Assembly: GCA_035235625.1 (NCBI GenBank)
Contig: CP141140.1
Coordinates: forward strand, 60,752,581-60,816,580
Length of the DNA stretch: 64,000 nucleotides
DNA from: Saururus chinensis
Taxonomy: Eukaryota > Streptophyta > Magnoliopsida > Piperales > Saururaceae
Reading direction: 5' to 3'
The position numbers and the translations under genes are program-made. The notes under the pieces are model-generated. The model saw only the letters and a program-made list of their open reading frames with translations, ran no database searches and was not told the origin of the DNA. Below, piece by piece: positions 48,115-60,034 of the stretch; within the stretch, counting starts at the first letter, position 1; the number at the start of each line of letters is the position of its first letter.

Positions 48115-50148
48115 TGTAATGTCCCTGATTTTTCTAAGAGTTTTTGTAATTTTTTTGTAATTTTTCTGATCATTTTCTGTAAAAAAATGTGATGCTGTGT
48201 ATTTGGCCTCAGTATTTGTATCGTAGAGTCGGGTGTGAGGTTTAGTTGTAGGCCACGGGCCTAAACGTGCGCTTACGGTGCGAAAAATTAAGAAAGAATG
48301 CAGAAATTGAGAGAAGAGATGAGGAGAGAAAAAATGGCTCGGGCTCGATTGAGCCCGATCAAGCATCTAGAAGAGATGACCCCACCCCCCTCAGGCTTCT
48401 CTATCCCTAGATGTCGCCAGCCACTGATGGGCCACTGCCACCGCCGCTGCCTCGGCGGTGAGACGGTGGGAGGCCACCCCCCCCCCCCCCCCCCCAACGG
48501 CCACTCTGCGCTCCTCCCTTGTTTCCCTAGTCTCTCTTAACTCTCTCAATCTTGTGTTGTGGCACCATCGAAGGTGGCCGGTGGGCTCCGCTCGGCCTCC
48601 ATCTGTCTAGACACAGGCCAGTGATGGCAGGGCCGCCGCCCTGGCCAACCCCGTCAACTCCCCCACCTGGATCTCCTTGGTCATCCCCTCTCTCTGTATT
48701 GTGTTGTTTCTTCCACTGCCGTGGGCCGGCAGTAGCAGGCTGGCCGCCCACAACTCCATTCCAGCCCAGCAACGGCGATGGGCCACCATCCCAGCCTCAC
48801 AGAGCCTCTCCTCTACCAGCCCACTCCTCTTTCCCCCTTTGCTCTATTTTCCTCTAGTGCACTATTTTGGTTAAATAGTGGTCGCCACTAGCTAGCCATG
48901 GCTGACCGGATCTCCGTCCGGTTCCACCTTGATCTGATGAAGGCAATGGGCCACCCCACTCAGCCTAATTCCTCCCCGCTGCTCCCTTCTCTCCTCCACC
49001 AGTGCGTTCTGCCCCTCTATTTTCCATCTGTGTTCGTTTTGGGTGTTCTGACTGTTGCCACGAGTGGGACGCCGGACTTGGCCGACCGGACCTTCGTCCG
49101 ACTTTGCCTCGATTGGGCGATGACAAGTGGATGTTTTCCCCGGCCTGGTTCTTCCTTCATCCCCTCCGTCTCTCCTCTAATGAGGTTCTACCCCCTCCCC
49201 TTGATTTGTGTTTTCTCACTGTGTTGGGCCACCGGCTCCGGGAGCCTCTACCCCTTCACATGACCCATCTTCACTCAATTGTTAGGGCCATGGTGGACCT
49301 AACCAAAGCCGCCAGTAATCCCCTATTTGTCCATGTGTCCCTAGGGTTTTTCGCCTATTTTGGGCCACCGTAGCATCATTGGAAGCTAACACCTCTGGAC
49401 CACCTTAGTTCAGCAGGTCTCAGCCTGGAGATGGTTGGCCGCCCTAGAGCAGTACTGCCCCTATTTTTTCGGCATGATCCAGGCTTCCTCTCTGCCGATT
49501 ATGTGTTTGATTGCACTATACAGAGCACTGCTTCTTGCCCTTTTACCTTCCTACCCCCGTCGGATGTTGATTGGCCTCTAGTCGGCCTACCTTCGCACGA
49601 CAATGGTAAATGTCATCTTTGTCGGTCACCACCCTTAGGCATGGCCCTATATCCCCTTCCGAGCCTTGGGCCATGTAACGCCCGATATTTTTCATCCCTT
49701 TTTCTTAAAACTTATAGAAATTTTTTTTTTCTACGATAAATCGGAGTCAAAATGACAAAATCAAAACCTGTATAAACAGTTTATAATTTAAAACATCATA
49801 CGGTTAAACATCGTACTGTCAAATCAAATATCCTCAAGCGCTACTCGAAAACACACATACGAATAAATTGCTATGATCATAGACTTTTAAATACAAATCA
49901 CTCTCAGGCATCCCTGAGTGCAAGTCCCATAACAGTCCACATTCTGATCCAAACGAAAGTCCAGAATAAACATCTAATTTCTCATCTCACTCAATACAGG
50001 AGATCGTGGCACAAACAAACTCGCAGTGAGTGAAGCAAATACCTGAGTCAACGAAAATCAATCCACCGCTGAAATGAGCATCCATCTCCAGGAGCTCTCT
50101 GCACAACCTGCAAAACCTCCCGTACAACGGGGCTAAAAAGTAGGGTGG

Positions 50149-50166
50149 TGAGTATTTTCATACTTA
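50149..50166 (-). other. Conserved 3' hairpin of LTR-A copy B
   Basis: The sense (minus) strand reads TAAGTATGAAAATACTCA: five stem pairs next to the GAAA loop are kept and the outer ones are partly lost. It lies about 475 bp from the 3' end of the LTR, as in copy A. Confidence 0.55.
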
Positions 50167-50328
50167 GTAGGGGAAATCCCAAACGGTGAACTCACAAGTT
50201 CATAAATACATGTGTCATGCAACTCAAACATGAAGCAGTCAACATAATATAATCATAAACATGCTCATACGCATACGATCATACCAAAGGAACCAACGTG
50301 CCAAAGTCATACTATCCAATCAACTTAC

Positions 50329-51743
50329 TGATCGTTTATGATTAAACCCTTTGCAAGTGTACAAGGTAATTGTACTAGGATAAGTATTTAAGGGTTGTCA
50401 AACCTCAGGGACGGATGGATTATCACTAAATCTAAAGAGGAGTTTGCTGATTACAAACTAAAAATAACTTAAACTTAAATTAAGGAAAAGAAAAAAATCA
50501 ACTAGTTTAAAAGCAAGAGATTAATTTGATGGAATTTACTTAGGAAATTGAATCCACTATAAAACCATAACAATTCCTTAACTTTTAATCTAAATCTAGT
50601 GTGAATATGAACAAATATTCTTAGCTACAAGCTAGAATTACTTCAAAAAGAATCATTAATTAACTTCCATGGCATGAACTATCTTAGACAATAGCACAAA
50701 TCATCTACACTAAACTAGCTATAGGCATGACCCGTCTAATCTTAGTATAACTCATCCAAGTCATTAATTATCTGAACATTAAAACTATTGTATGACCATC
50801 TCATCTAAATCACAGAAATTAGAATCGATGCAAATATTAAAACCATATCAATCTATCATCTACAAGACAATAAATCAACATAGACTTGAATAAACATTAA
50901 AAGCTCTTCCATTAAAAAGGAAATCCATATCATACAATTGTCATCATTCACAACTGAGATCTAAATTAAAAAGAAAAGAAATTGAAACTTATCTATCGCT
51001 TCATCAACTCCTAAGTAAAAGAAAAGTCTAGCCTGCCATGGTAGAAGAAAGCACTTGAATCTCCATTAAAAGCTTTGAGTTCTCTTCCATCTTCTTCTTC
51101 CTTTTTCTCCTCTTAAAATCTACTGGAATCCCCCCAATTTTAAGCCAAATATGTCTTTTTATAGGCATAAGTTCCGTAGGAAGAAGTCCAATATGAAAAA
51201 GATTGAAATTTGGGTCAAACTAGGAAACTGCACGTTATGCCGTTTGATCGCCCTGCATGCCCGATCGATTGCTTGAACTGTATTTTTGTCTGAATTCACG
51301 TTATCCCGATTGATCGGTAAGTGACCCCGTTCGATCGGCTACAATGTTTCTGCAATCTGGACAGTTCATATTCTTAAGCTTTCCTTCGTGTCCATATTAA
51401 TTTCTAACTTGTTTATAACTCCGAAAAGTTGTCCAAATCACTTTAAAGCATGTGAAGATTACTTTGAACTATTCAAAAAATCGTCCAAGTACCTCGATAA
51501 GAGCACTTTACCTACAAAACATAAAATATCATACTTTAGACATGTAGAAAGTAACTAAAATTCCATCTTGATTTAAATGCATGTCTAAACAACTAATAAC
51601 TACAAAATTAATTAATAATTAAACTAAAGTACTAATATCTATCTTAATCTAAATAAACCATAATTAACTCTAAATTAACCTAATCTATACGAGCAAATAA
51701 GGTAAAAAGGCATATAAAATAGATATAGATTTCATACTTATCA
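50329..51743 (-). mobile_element. LTR-D, solo LTR (inner layer of nest 2)
   Basis: 1415 bp with ends TGATCG and TTATCA and a perfect 5-bp target duplication CTTAC (50324-50328 and 51744-51748). It interrupts a stretch that is continuous in copy A. Minus orientation is shown by TATAAAAAGACAT (51163-51151). GATCGATT-type words at 51244-51345 lie just upstream of that box. The start TGATAAGTATG and GGATAAGTATTTAAGGGTTG near the other end recall Athila-like Gypsy LTRs, but the class is tentative. Confidence 0.85.
51151..51163 (-). promoter_or_regulatory. TATA box of LTR-D
   Basis: TATAAAAAGACAT on the minus strand, with the GATC-word cluster 80-190 bp upstream of it. The surrounding sequence is otherwise AT-rich and featureless. 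Confidence 0.5.
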
Positions 51744-52386
51744 CTTACACAAACACCCTTATCCAGGGTCATACAACTTACTTGTACCACTGTACGCTTA
51801 CTCATACAACATACGCATACCTGTACGACCTTACTCGTACAATCGTATGCTTACTCATACAGCTTACCCATACATGTATGACCTTACTTGTACAATCAGA
51901 CTCGTACGACCTTACTCGTACAGTCTGCACAAAATCATACTTACTGTCTTACTCAGAAACATATTCTCACAATCGTACTCATACTCTTACAGTCGTGCTC
52001 ATACTCATACACTTACAGTCCTACTCATACACACTCTTACAGTCCTGCTCATACACACTCTTACAATCCTGCTCATACACACTCTTACAGTCCTGCTCAT
52101 ACACATACTGTCGTACTCACACTCATACAATCGTACTCATAATCGTACACATATCAACGACCATTGAAGCTCATTACAACTAATAAGCTCTAGCGTCGAA
52201 ATGGAAAAAAATGCCACTCGGGCAACACCTTAACCTCCAGGGAGTGACTAGACGTCATGGACTTTTCCGAAGGTAAGGCACACCAATGCTCATGGGGCAC
52301 TGGATCAAACAGGTAAGAGTAGATCCATGATACTACTTACCTGAGCGCACAAACATAAACACCCACACATAAGGGGTCATACAGTT

Positions 52387-52561
52387 GCCCACCATAATGG
52401 GTCTTATAGTGCCATAGAATTGCCCACCATAATGGGTCTTATAGTGTCATAGAATCGCCCACCATAATGGGTCCTATAGTGCCATAGAATTGCCCACCAT
52501 AATGGGTCTTATAGTGCCATAGAATTGCCCACCATAATGGGTCTTATAGTGCCATTGCCAC
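52387..52561 (-). repeat. Five 35-bp units in LTR-A copy B
   Basis: GCCCACCATAATGGGTCTTA begins units at 52387, 52422, 52457, 52492 and 52527, an exact 35-bp period. It is the inverted counterpart of 45651-45755, expanded from three to five. Confidence 0.92.
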
Positions 52562-52633
52562 TCTTGGGCAGAAAACATACAGTGCCACATGGGCAGAAAC
52601 ATACGGTGGCACTCTTGGGCAGAATCATACAAT

Positions 52634-52893
52634 GCTCTCAATAGAGCATCAAACGTCTGGGCTTACACAGCACACAGACCAAATCATAAACATATGTCGC
52701 TCTCAGCAGAGCGTCAGACGTCTGGGCTTCATACAGCACGCAGACAAAGTCAAAAACGTACATCGCTCTCACCAGAGCATCAAACATCTGGGCTTATACA
52801 GCACGCAGACCAAATCAGAAACAACGTCGCTCTCAGCAGAGCATCAGACGTCCGGTGCTCTATACAGCACACAGACAACATCCCGCAAGATAA
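52634..52893 (-). repeat. Four 65-bp palindromic units in LTR-A copy B
   Basis: GCTCTCAGCAGAGC-like hairpins at 52634, 52699, 52764 and 52829 (exact 65-bp steps), each followed by CAGACGTCTG or a near form, itself a palindrome. It is the inverted counterpart of 45373-45600. The palindromes are kept although the spacers differ. Confidence 0.88.
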
Positions 52894-55800
52894 ACACCAT
52901 GGCAAGACATGATAAATGCTCGGCCGACTCATTAGCGGCCAGCTCAAACACGAAACTTAATCCGTCAAACCATCAGGTCTCAAACTCACAACGCTATCAT
53001 TAGTTGTGCTTATAATTCAAGTTTGAATTAAGTATATTATGCAGTACAATTATGCCACACAAACTCATAGTCCTCGACTGGTCAAACTGAAGCTGAGCCC
53101 GCTCTGAAACCCAAGTTCGTTAGGGCAGCAGACTTTACTTACCCGTCCACATCATGGACAAAACTCATCGTACATCAAACCTTTACAGTCTTACATACTT
53201 CGCCATCCATCTTATGGCCAAATCCTCTTACACTGACATCCTCAAATAACGCTCCTCAGAGCCAACCCAGTTGTCGCCCTCTTACTTATATCTTACTTAT
53301 TATTATACTTACTTTTCACTTCATAATTTGTACGTTATGCTTATACAATTATGAACACTCTTACTGTCTGACAATCGCCCAACATACAATCCACCCCAAA
53401 CTGATCCATTCTAATCCTTGCCCATCATACTCATATCCTCTGTCATACGCTTACACAACCGTATCCAAATTCAGACCAAGCCTCTGTCACCTCTTACTGT
53501 CCATCGCCCATACCACTACCCACATACACTTACACATAACCATATCATAGTCAAATAGTCATCATACATACGTATGTCTCACACATATGTATAATATACA
53601 CATACGGTCATACATACGTAACTTACAAACATGCACGCTAGCCATCACTAGCACATGCATAATCCATATGTAGCATACTGACATATTTGCTAGCCATCAC
53701 TAGCGCATACATAATCCACACCCATAAAACGTGCATACATCTCATGCATATCAATCATACCATACAATCATGCTTACACGCACATCATGCAATCAGATCG
53801 TTACTTAACATCCAAGCATGGAATCATACAATCCTAGCATGCTGCTACTCATTCAAAGCATGCTTCATGAATTTACGAGTTCAAAGCTCCCCTACCTCGT
53901 AATCATGATGTTCGACGGCGAGCACACGACGGTGGCGGCGTCAGTGGCGGAGTTGGCAGTCAAAACCGTTGCATGGATGAGAGAGCTGCTATCCCGAGGA
54001 TTTTAGGAAGCGCCGGAACTATCACGGCCAAACAGGGTGTCAGAAATCAATGCGGTAAAATCCGCGATCCACGGCGGCACACTAGGGCGGCCGGGAGAAA
54101 TATCGTGCCAACATATGTGGCGGTGCGACCAGATGTCGAGGGTGTACACTCTAAAGATCGGCCGGTGGCTAAGACGTACTTAGCCGGCCACAAGACGTCG
54201 AAATCGGCTGTGGACAGCACCCAACGACGACGATTTCGTGTCAACAAGGGCCCACATATGGGAGGAGAGCGTGGGGCAACGCTCGAGAATAAAGGAGAGG
54301 TGGTGGAGGGCTGTGTCAATTCCACTGTGGCAAAGCCTACCGATGGTCAGGCGGCGCAAATGCGGCGCCTAAACCCAGAAGTACACGCGTGGCCACATGC
54401 ACACGCGACCCAAAGGGGCGGGGGAGAGGGCTGACAAGAGGCAAACCAAACAGTTCGAGGTGGGACCGTCTCTAGTCTTTACTAGACTGAGGCGGAAACC
54501 TCGGTGGCCATTCGGCCACTACCGACCAATGCCGATGGAGTCAAAAGCCAACACAGAGGGGCTGATCAGGGAAAATAAAACCGGGATGGGCCAGGGCGGC
54601 TGCACCAGCTACATCAGGCCAAGACGATCTGTCTGGAGGCCTACTGGAGGTTGCCAGCCCTTGGCCACCTAAAGTTCACCCGACCAAACCGATGACAGTG
54701 GAAAAATACTATTTTTACAACGGAGGCAGAACAGCTGATGAACGGTGAAGCTCAGCCGGGGTGGAGGAGGCAGTGCCGGACCAAGAGCAGCTGCCTACCT
54801 CCGCCTCAAGGTCAGGGTGTAGCCGAACCTGGGTTTAGTCGGCCGTTATCAGCCCACGATGGTGACTGAAATAGGGAACCAGCGAAATGGAGCCCGGAAC
54901 AGTGAAATAGGGAGGAGAGGCCGAAACTGTGCAGGCTGAGCGGAGGCAAAATTGGGCCGGGAAAGGTTGCCAATCACCATCGCCGGACCAAGGCCGGGCC
55001 GGACGGAGGTCCGGTCGACCGCAGCTCGCTGTCGCCATGGGCCAGAAGCACCGGCGGGAACAGGACAGGAGGAGGAATTGGGACAGGGCGGCAGAGCGGG
55101 GGCCCAACAGGCCGGGAGGAGTGGCCTCCCGCCGTCGCCGGCCCATGGCAGAGCCGTGGGCGGCCGGCCGGCCCTCGCTGGCCCACGACGGAGGCGGTAC
55201 CAATCAAACACAGGGGAGAGAGGGCAAACCGGGGGAGGAGGTGGCGCGGCCGTGGGTGGCCGGGGCAGTGGACCTTCGGCGTCGCACCACCGGGGCGGAG
55301 CCTTTGCCGGCGTCCTGCGGCCTGCCGGTGGTCGCTGGGCACAATGAACAGACGAAAAAAGGGGGCGGCGCACTATTCACAACCAATCCAATGGATCGGG
55401 ATAGCGATCCCGATCCCTCTTTTTTTTCTTTTATTTATTTTTTCCAAACATATACTCAATGCGCGTTAACTCACTGGTTACGCATTGAACTTCCAAAATT
55501 CGCGCCGTAAGCGCGCAGCGAGGCCCGTGGCCCTCGACTACGCCCCACACCCGACTCTGCGGGTATAAATATAGGGAAAATACACAAATATACATACGCT
55601 GAAACGTCACATTTTCCTGTCGAAAATGACCAGAAAAATAACAGGAAAATCCAAGAAAATCGTAGAAAAATCTGGGACCTTACAGGCCACCTCCGTCTAG
55701 CCCACTCCCCCTCCCCTTTGGCCATGTGTGCATGTAGCCAAGCTATGGTTTCGGGTTTAGGCGCCGAATAGAGTTGACACCAAAGCCGTCCACCCCCTCT

Positions 55801-56633
55801 CCTCTGTCCTTGAGCATCGCCCCACGCCCTCCGTCCTTATATGGGCTCTTATAAACGTGAAAATGCTGTTGGGTGATTTCCATAGCCGATTTCGACGTCT
55901 TGTAGATGGCTGAGTAATTTTCATCCACCAGCCAAACTTCAGTGAATCCATCTCGACTTTTGGTCATACCTGTCACTCATTTGCACGACCTTTCTCCTAG
56001 CCGCCCTAGTGTGCTGCTGCGGATAGCGGATTTTGCCGCATTGACTTCTGACATCCCATTTGGCCATGATTGCTTCCAGCGCTTCTTAAAACCTCGGGAC
56101 AACAACTCTCTTAGCTAGGCAATGTTTTTTGTCGTCAACTCCGCCCCCGATGCCGCCACCCTCGTGTGCTCACCATCAAACATCATGGGTTACAAAGTAG
56201 GGGAGCTTTAAACTCGTAATTTCATTATAGCATCCTTTGAATGTGTAGTAGAATGTTAGGATTGTATGATTCAACGCTTTTGATGTTAAATCACTATCCA
56301 TTTGCATGATGTAAGAGAATAAATTATGCCACGCTGAAATGCATATGATATGTATGTGAGTCGTAAGTATGTTTTATGTATGTGCTAGTAATAGCTAGCG
56401 AATATGTTAGTATGCTACATATGTGTATTATGTATTTTCTAGTGATGGCTAGCAAGTATGTTAGTAAGTTACGTATGCGGATTGTGTGTGTGGCCAGAAG
56501 TTTGGGCGATGAACGGTAAGAGGTGACAGAGGGTTTGGTATGGAGTTGTATGTAGATGTGTAAGCATATGACAAAAGACAGTGGACGTAAGTGTGACAGG
56601 CAAGGATTTGGAACAATTCAAGAAAATGACCCT

Positions 56634-57010
56634 TCCAGTGTGTAGAACACCCTCAATTCAGTAGGAAACAGTTTTTGAACAGATTAAAACATACTTAAAA
56701 TGGCTAAGAAGTAGTGAAAGTAAGAAGAGAATGAAGAAATGATTGTGGTAAAAAATTTCACCTCGGAAGACTATATATAGGCAATGAAGTTGGTGTTGCG
56801 CCGCTGTTTCTGGTGGCACACATCCAGTGTGTAGAACACCCTCGATTCAGTAGGAAACAATTTTTGAACAGATTAAAACATACTTAAAATGGCCAAGAAG
56901 TGGTGAAAGTAAGAAGAGAATGAAGAAATGATTGTGGTAAAAATTTTTACCTCGAAAGACTATATATAGCCACTGAAGTTGGTGTTGCGCTGCTATTTCT
57001 GGTGGCACAC
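56634..57010. repeat. Two tandem copies of a 189-bp unit
   Basis: TCCAGTGTGTAGAACACCCT begins copies at 56634 and 56823. Both run through TTTTTGAACAGATTAAAACA and ACTATATATAG to GGTGGCACACA, with only a few differences, so this duplication is fairly recent. It starts where LTR-A copy C breaks off. Confidence 0.9.
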
Positions 57011-59916
57011 ATGACAAGCGCGCATTTGTCACGTGTGTGTTAACGAATGCGTGTTTGTCACACATGACGAGCACCTCGGTGCTCACATTCAGCACGTGCT
57101 GCACTGCTGTGCTGCATGCGCCACAATTTTTTTTATTTTGAACTTCTAACTTTAAACGATCACATCTTTCTATCCCTGACTCAAATTCGCACGTTCTTGG
57201 TGCCATTGAGCTCGTATTGATAAGTCCTATGAAACTAAATTACTTATGAGTAGGTTTGCATACTTTACAAGTAAATCCTGCCCATAAAATACTCTTCCCG
57301 AGGTTGTAACCTTCCTTCCTAATCTCTATTTCATATATTCTTTGACTTGTTATGCTTGTGTCTACAAGCTCTAATTAACACTTAAGAAATTATTAAATAA
57401 TAAATTCTATAAAATTAAAATTTATTATCAATAATCATATTAACTTTACTCAAAGAATAAAAACCATACCCAAAAATTAGGGTTATTACACATAATTCCA
57501 CCTCTTATATAGAATAGTTTTAGTGGCATTGCCGCCTCAACCCATACCTTAAAATTAGTGGTGGCAACATACCACTATGATTACTACGAACTTTGCCAAC
57601 GGCGATTTCAAACCAACACTTATATCTCTATATTAGTGGTGACAAATGCTTGTTGTTGTCAGTACAAATTCTTTAGTGGTAGTCATTGGCGGACACATGA
57701 TTTTTAGTGAAGTTTTAAATTTTTTCTTTCTATAATTAGGCTAAAATTTTAAATATATAGAGATAGGAAAATTACTAAAATATAAATAATTATGACAACT
57801 GTGAAAAAAACATTAAATATTTAATATACATTTAAATATTTACCCGTTTGAGATCTTGTTAAGTTTGTCGGCAACAATTTCGACAATTCATGTATTTAAG
57901 GCAGGGGCGGATGCTAGTCGAACAGAAGCAATTGGAATAGTACTGACTCATTAAATAGCTTTTTTTTAATGTGATGGTTGATTGGATTTAAAGTAATATC
58001 GACTTGACCTAATAGGGTCTAACGGAGTTTGAGATGAGAGTCAATAATTAACCTTTTTTTTTCTTGGCCCAATTAAAAAAGTATATATATATATATAAAA
58101 GAGAAAATTTTAGATAGCGTCGTCAATTTCATTTTAATTTCATATAACTTAAAGAGGTAAATTTTTAATTAAATAACATTTATAATAAATTTTGTATTTT
58201 CAGATAACAACAGCTATGTAATTTTTTTCTTTAATACCTAAATTACCCTTCTCTTTTTATTTTCCTCCTCTCTGTTATATGTTTCCCATCCTGTGGGGAA
58301 AGGGAAATACTGCTCCTCCCGTCCGATAGGGAAGCGCCGCTCCTCTTCGGCCTTTTGGGTAGTCGAAGAGAGGAACGACTCAGGTTGAGGAGGGCATCAT
58401 TCCACTTCCAAGCTAAAGCCCTCCCCCTAGCTTGGCCAGATTGTCCACCTCCTTTGCAGTTACCCGAGTACCCTGGAATCCACCCTCTCTAACTTCTGTG
58501 GCAAGTTCCTGATCCGGCTTTCCCCGAACTTCGTCTCCCACCTCCTCGCCTCCGACGACTTCCTTAGAGCAAACGTCAGTCCTGCATTTACCTCCTCATT
58601 TTCCATTTTTTGCGGGGGCCGAGCTCTTGTGTGGACGACGACTCCCGAATTCCAGATGAAGCTCTAAGATCTAGCCTTTTCTCTATCTTTCCACCCCTCC
58701 CGTCTTATTCCCAATCATGAGTTAGTAAGTATCTTTCCATCTCACATCTTTTGCGATTCTTCCTTTGTTGTTGTTTTTAAGTACGTTAGCTTAATGCTTG
58801 AATCCCTTTCCTTGAATTCTTCACTGTATCTTGACCAAGGATCTTGTAGATTGCTACAATTCCCATTTTATTTTCTAGTCTCAGTGAGATCTGCGTTGAA
58901 ACCACTTCTAGACTTTTGTAGTTGACTTGTGGGAGGTTTCGGGAATATGGATTCGGTTCCTTTATTAATTGTGAATTTTAGTTGCATTTTCTTCTTAATT
59001 GCAGGATTTTTTCTTCCATTGACAGTTAGGATATGATGTCTAATATTCTTTTTTTTTTACCTGCGCTGTGTTCCATTCACAACTACTAACTTGATTTCTG
59101 ATGAGACATGAATGAATATCTTTTGTTTTTTTCATATCCTGTTTAGTTGCTTGTGTTTGAGTTCATTCAAATACGTAGATTTTATTGCTCTAATACTAGA
59201 ATGGTGTGTGTTTCATGAAAAGAGTTCAAACATCAGACTAATGGTGTTTGAACTTATTGGCGACAGCTGTAGGGATGAAAAGAGGTCCCCTCTCTGCTCG
59301 CATGTTGTGCTTGCAAGTAGGCCTTTGTATCCCCTTCGTCCAACAATCCTATCCATTTTGCTATGTACCAACTCGGTACACAACAAATGGTGACAAGTGT
59401 TTGAAAAGTATCTTCCATTCATTTTTACCTTGAAGGTAACCGTCTCATTGTATAACCTGACTGTTGTACTCCCCATTAATAGTGCATTGCACTCATTTAT
59501 TTATTCTAATTTTTTTGAAAGAGATAGACATGCTTGAGGCCATTGTTAACAAACTGTTTTGTGGACAACGACATTGTCATCTGAATGAGACATAAGGTTT
59601 TTTTCCCGCTCCTTACGGAATAATATCTGAGTCTTTTACTGTATAGATTTTCTAGGTAGAAATTTATCCTAAAAAATCATAGCTCAACTAACTCACATTA
59701 ATTGGATCAGTTTGTGCCAACTAGTTTCATTTCTTCTTACTTATCAACTTTCAAAGCATTTAAGTTCTTGGTGCCTTGTTCTGATTGCCATCAACATGTG
59801 AATTTGCATGACCTTGTCTAACTTTAGTTTAATCTCGAAACTTTGAAAGCATTTAAGTTTTATGCTCCTTTTTGTCTAACATTTTCTTTATTTTAGCCAT
59901 ATTTTCTGTTTTTCAG
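57011..59916. other. Spacer with an LTR-like end and an unassigned GC-rich stretch
   Basis: At 57069-57101 there are two hairpins, GAGCACC-TC-GGTGCTC and the perfect palindrome CAGCACGTGCTG. GGGTTATTACA ending near 57489 looks like an LTR end in minus orientation. The stretch 58260-58640 is GC-rich. One frame there reads LSNFCGKFLIRLSPNFVSHL after TTTGCAG and could be a 5' exon of the gene with the SAP exon, but I do not recognise it. The remainder is AT-rich. Confidence 0.35.
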
Positions 59917-60034
59917 ATGAAGATGATCTTCATACACTAAAATTGGAGGACTGTAAAGTATATTTATGTAAGCATGAACTTAGAATAACAGGAAGCAAAC
60001 CAGTTTGTACGCAGCGAATTCATAAGCACTTGAG
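59917..60034 (+). CDS. SAP-domain exon, probably of a CCCH zinc-finger 62-like protein
   Basis: A 118-nt exon between TTTTTCAG and GTATGC, starting and ending in split codons. It encodes 38 whole codons that read DLHTLKLEDCKVYLCKHELR followed by ITGSKPVCTQRIHKHL. This is a SAP motif (two amphipathic helices binding DNA or RNA), with the L-x-C-K-x-Y-L-x-K-H pattern typical of plant CCCH zinc-finger protein 62 relatives. The following exons of such a gene were not found downstream, where a tandem array begins at 60764. This may therefore be a partial or broken gene, or an exon before a long intron. Confidence 0.6.

Larger units (their letters stand above)
49674..55684 (-). mobile_element. LTR-A copy B, inverted solo LTR (middle layer of nest 2)
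   Basis: TGTAACGCCC at 49674 and GGACCTTACA ending at 55684, with the perfect 5-bp target duplication GGCCA (49669-49673 and 55685-55689). Without LTR-D it is about 4.6 kb. It matches copy A along its whole length in reverse order, including the 65-bp units, 35-bp units, minisatellite and GC-rich zone. A minus-strand TATA-like tract lies near 55563-55578. It landed within a third copy of its own family (copy C). Confidence 0.88.
48115..56617 (+). mobile_element. LTR-A copy C, truncated (outer layer of nest 2)
   Basis: Begins TGTAATGTCC (48115) and follows copy A: TTTTTCTGATCATTTTC, the conserved stretch with GGGCCTAAACGTGCGCTTACG, then GC-rich repeats. It is broken by copy B at 49674 and resumes at 55690, running to a GTGACAGGCAAGGATTTGG match near 56610. 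There it ends where copy A goes on (about 44815), so roughly the last 2.2 kb is lost. A (C)19 run lies at 48477-48495. No right-hand target duplication is visible. Confidence 0.7.

Noticed and set aside
51782-52183. Frame coding a His-Thr-Leu-Ser repeat
   Set aside because: A translation of the tandem CATACTC/ACAGTC tract in LTR-A copy B. The composition comes from the repeat.
52387-52893. Regular repeats with constant period, CRISPR-like at first sight
   Set aside because: The whole unit repeats with no unique spacers, and the setting is a plant LTR. These are ordinary tandem arrays.
53973-55510. Open frames of 153 to 193 codons inside copy B
   Set aside because: Same GC-rich block in reverse. 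Corresponding frames in copy A are broken and no domain is visible.
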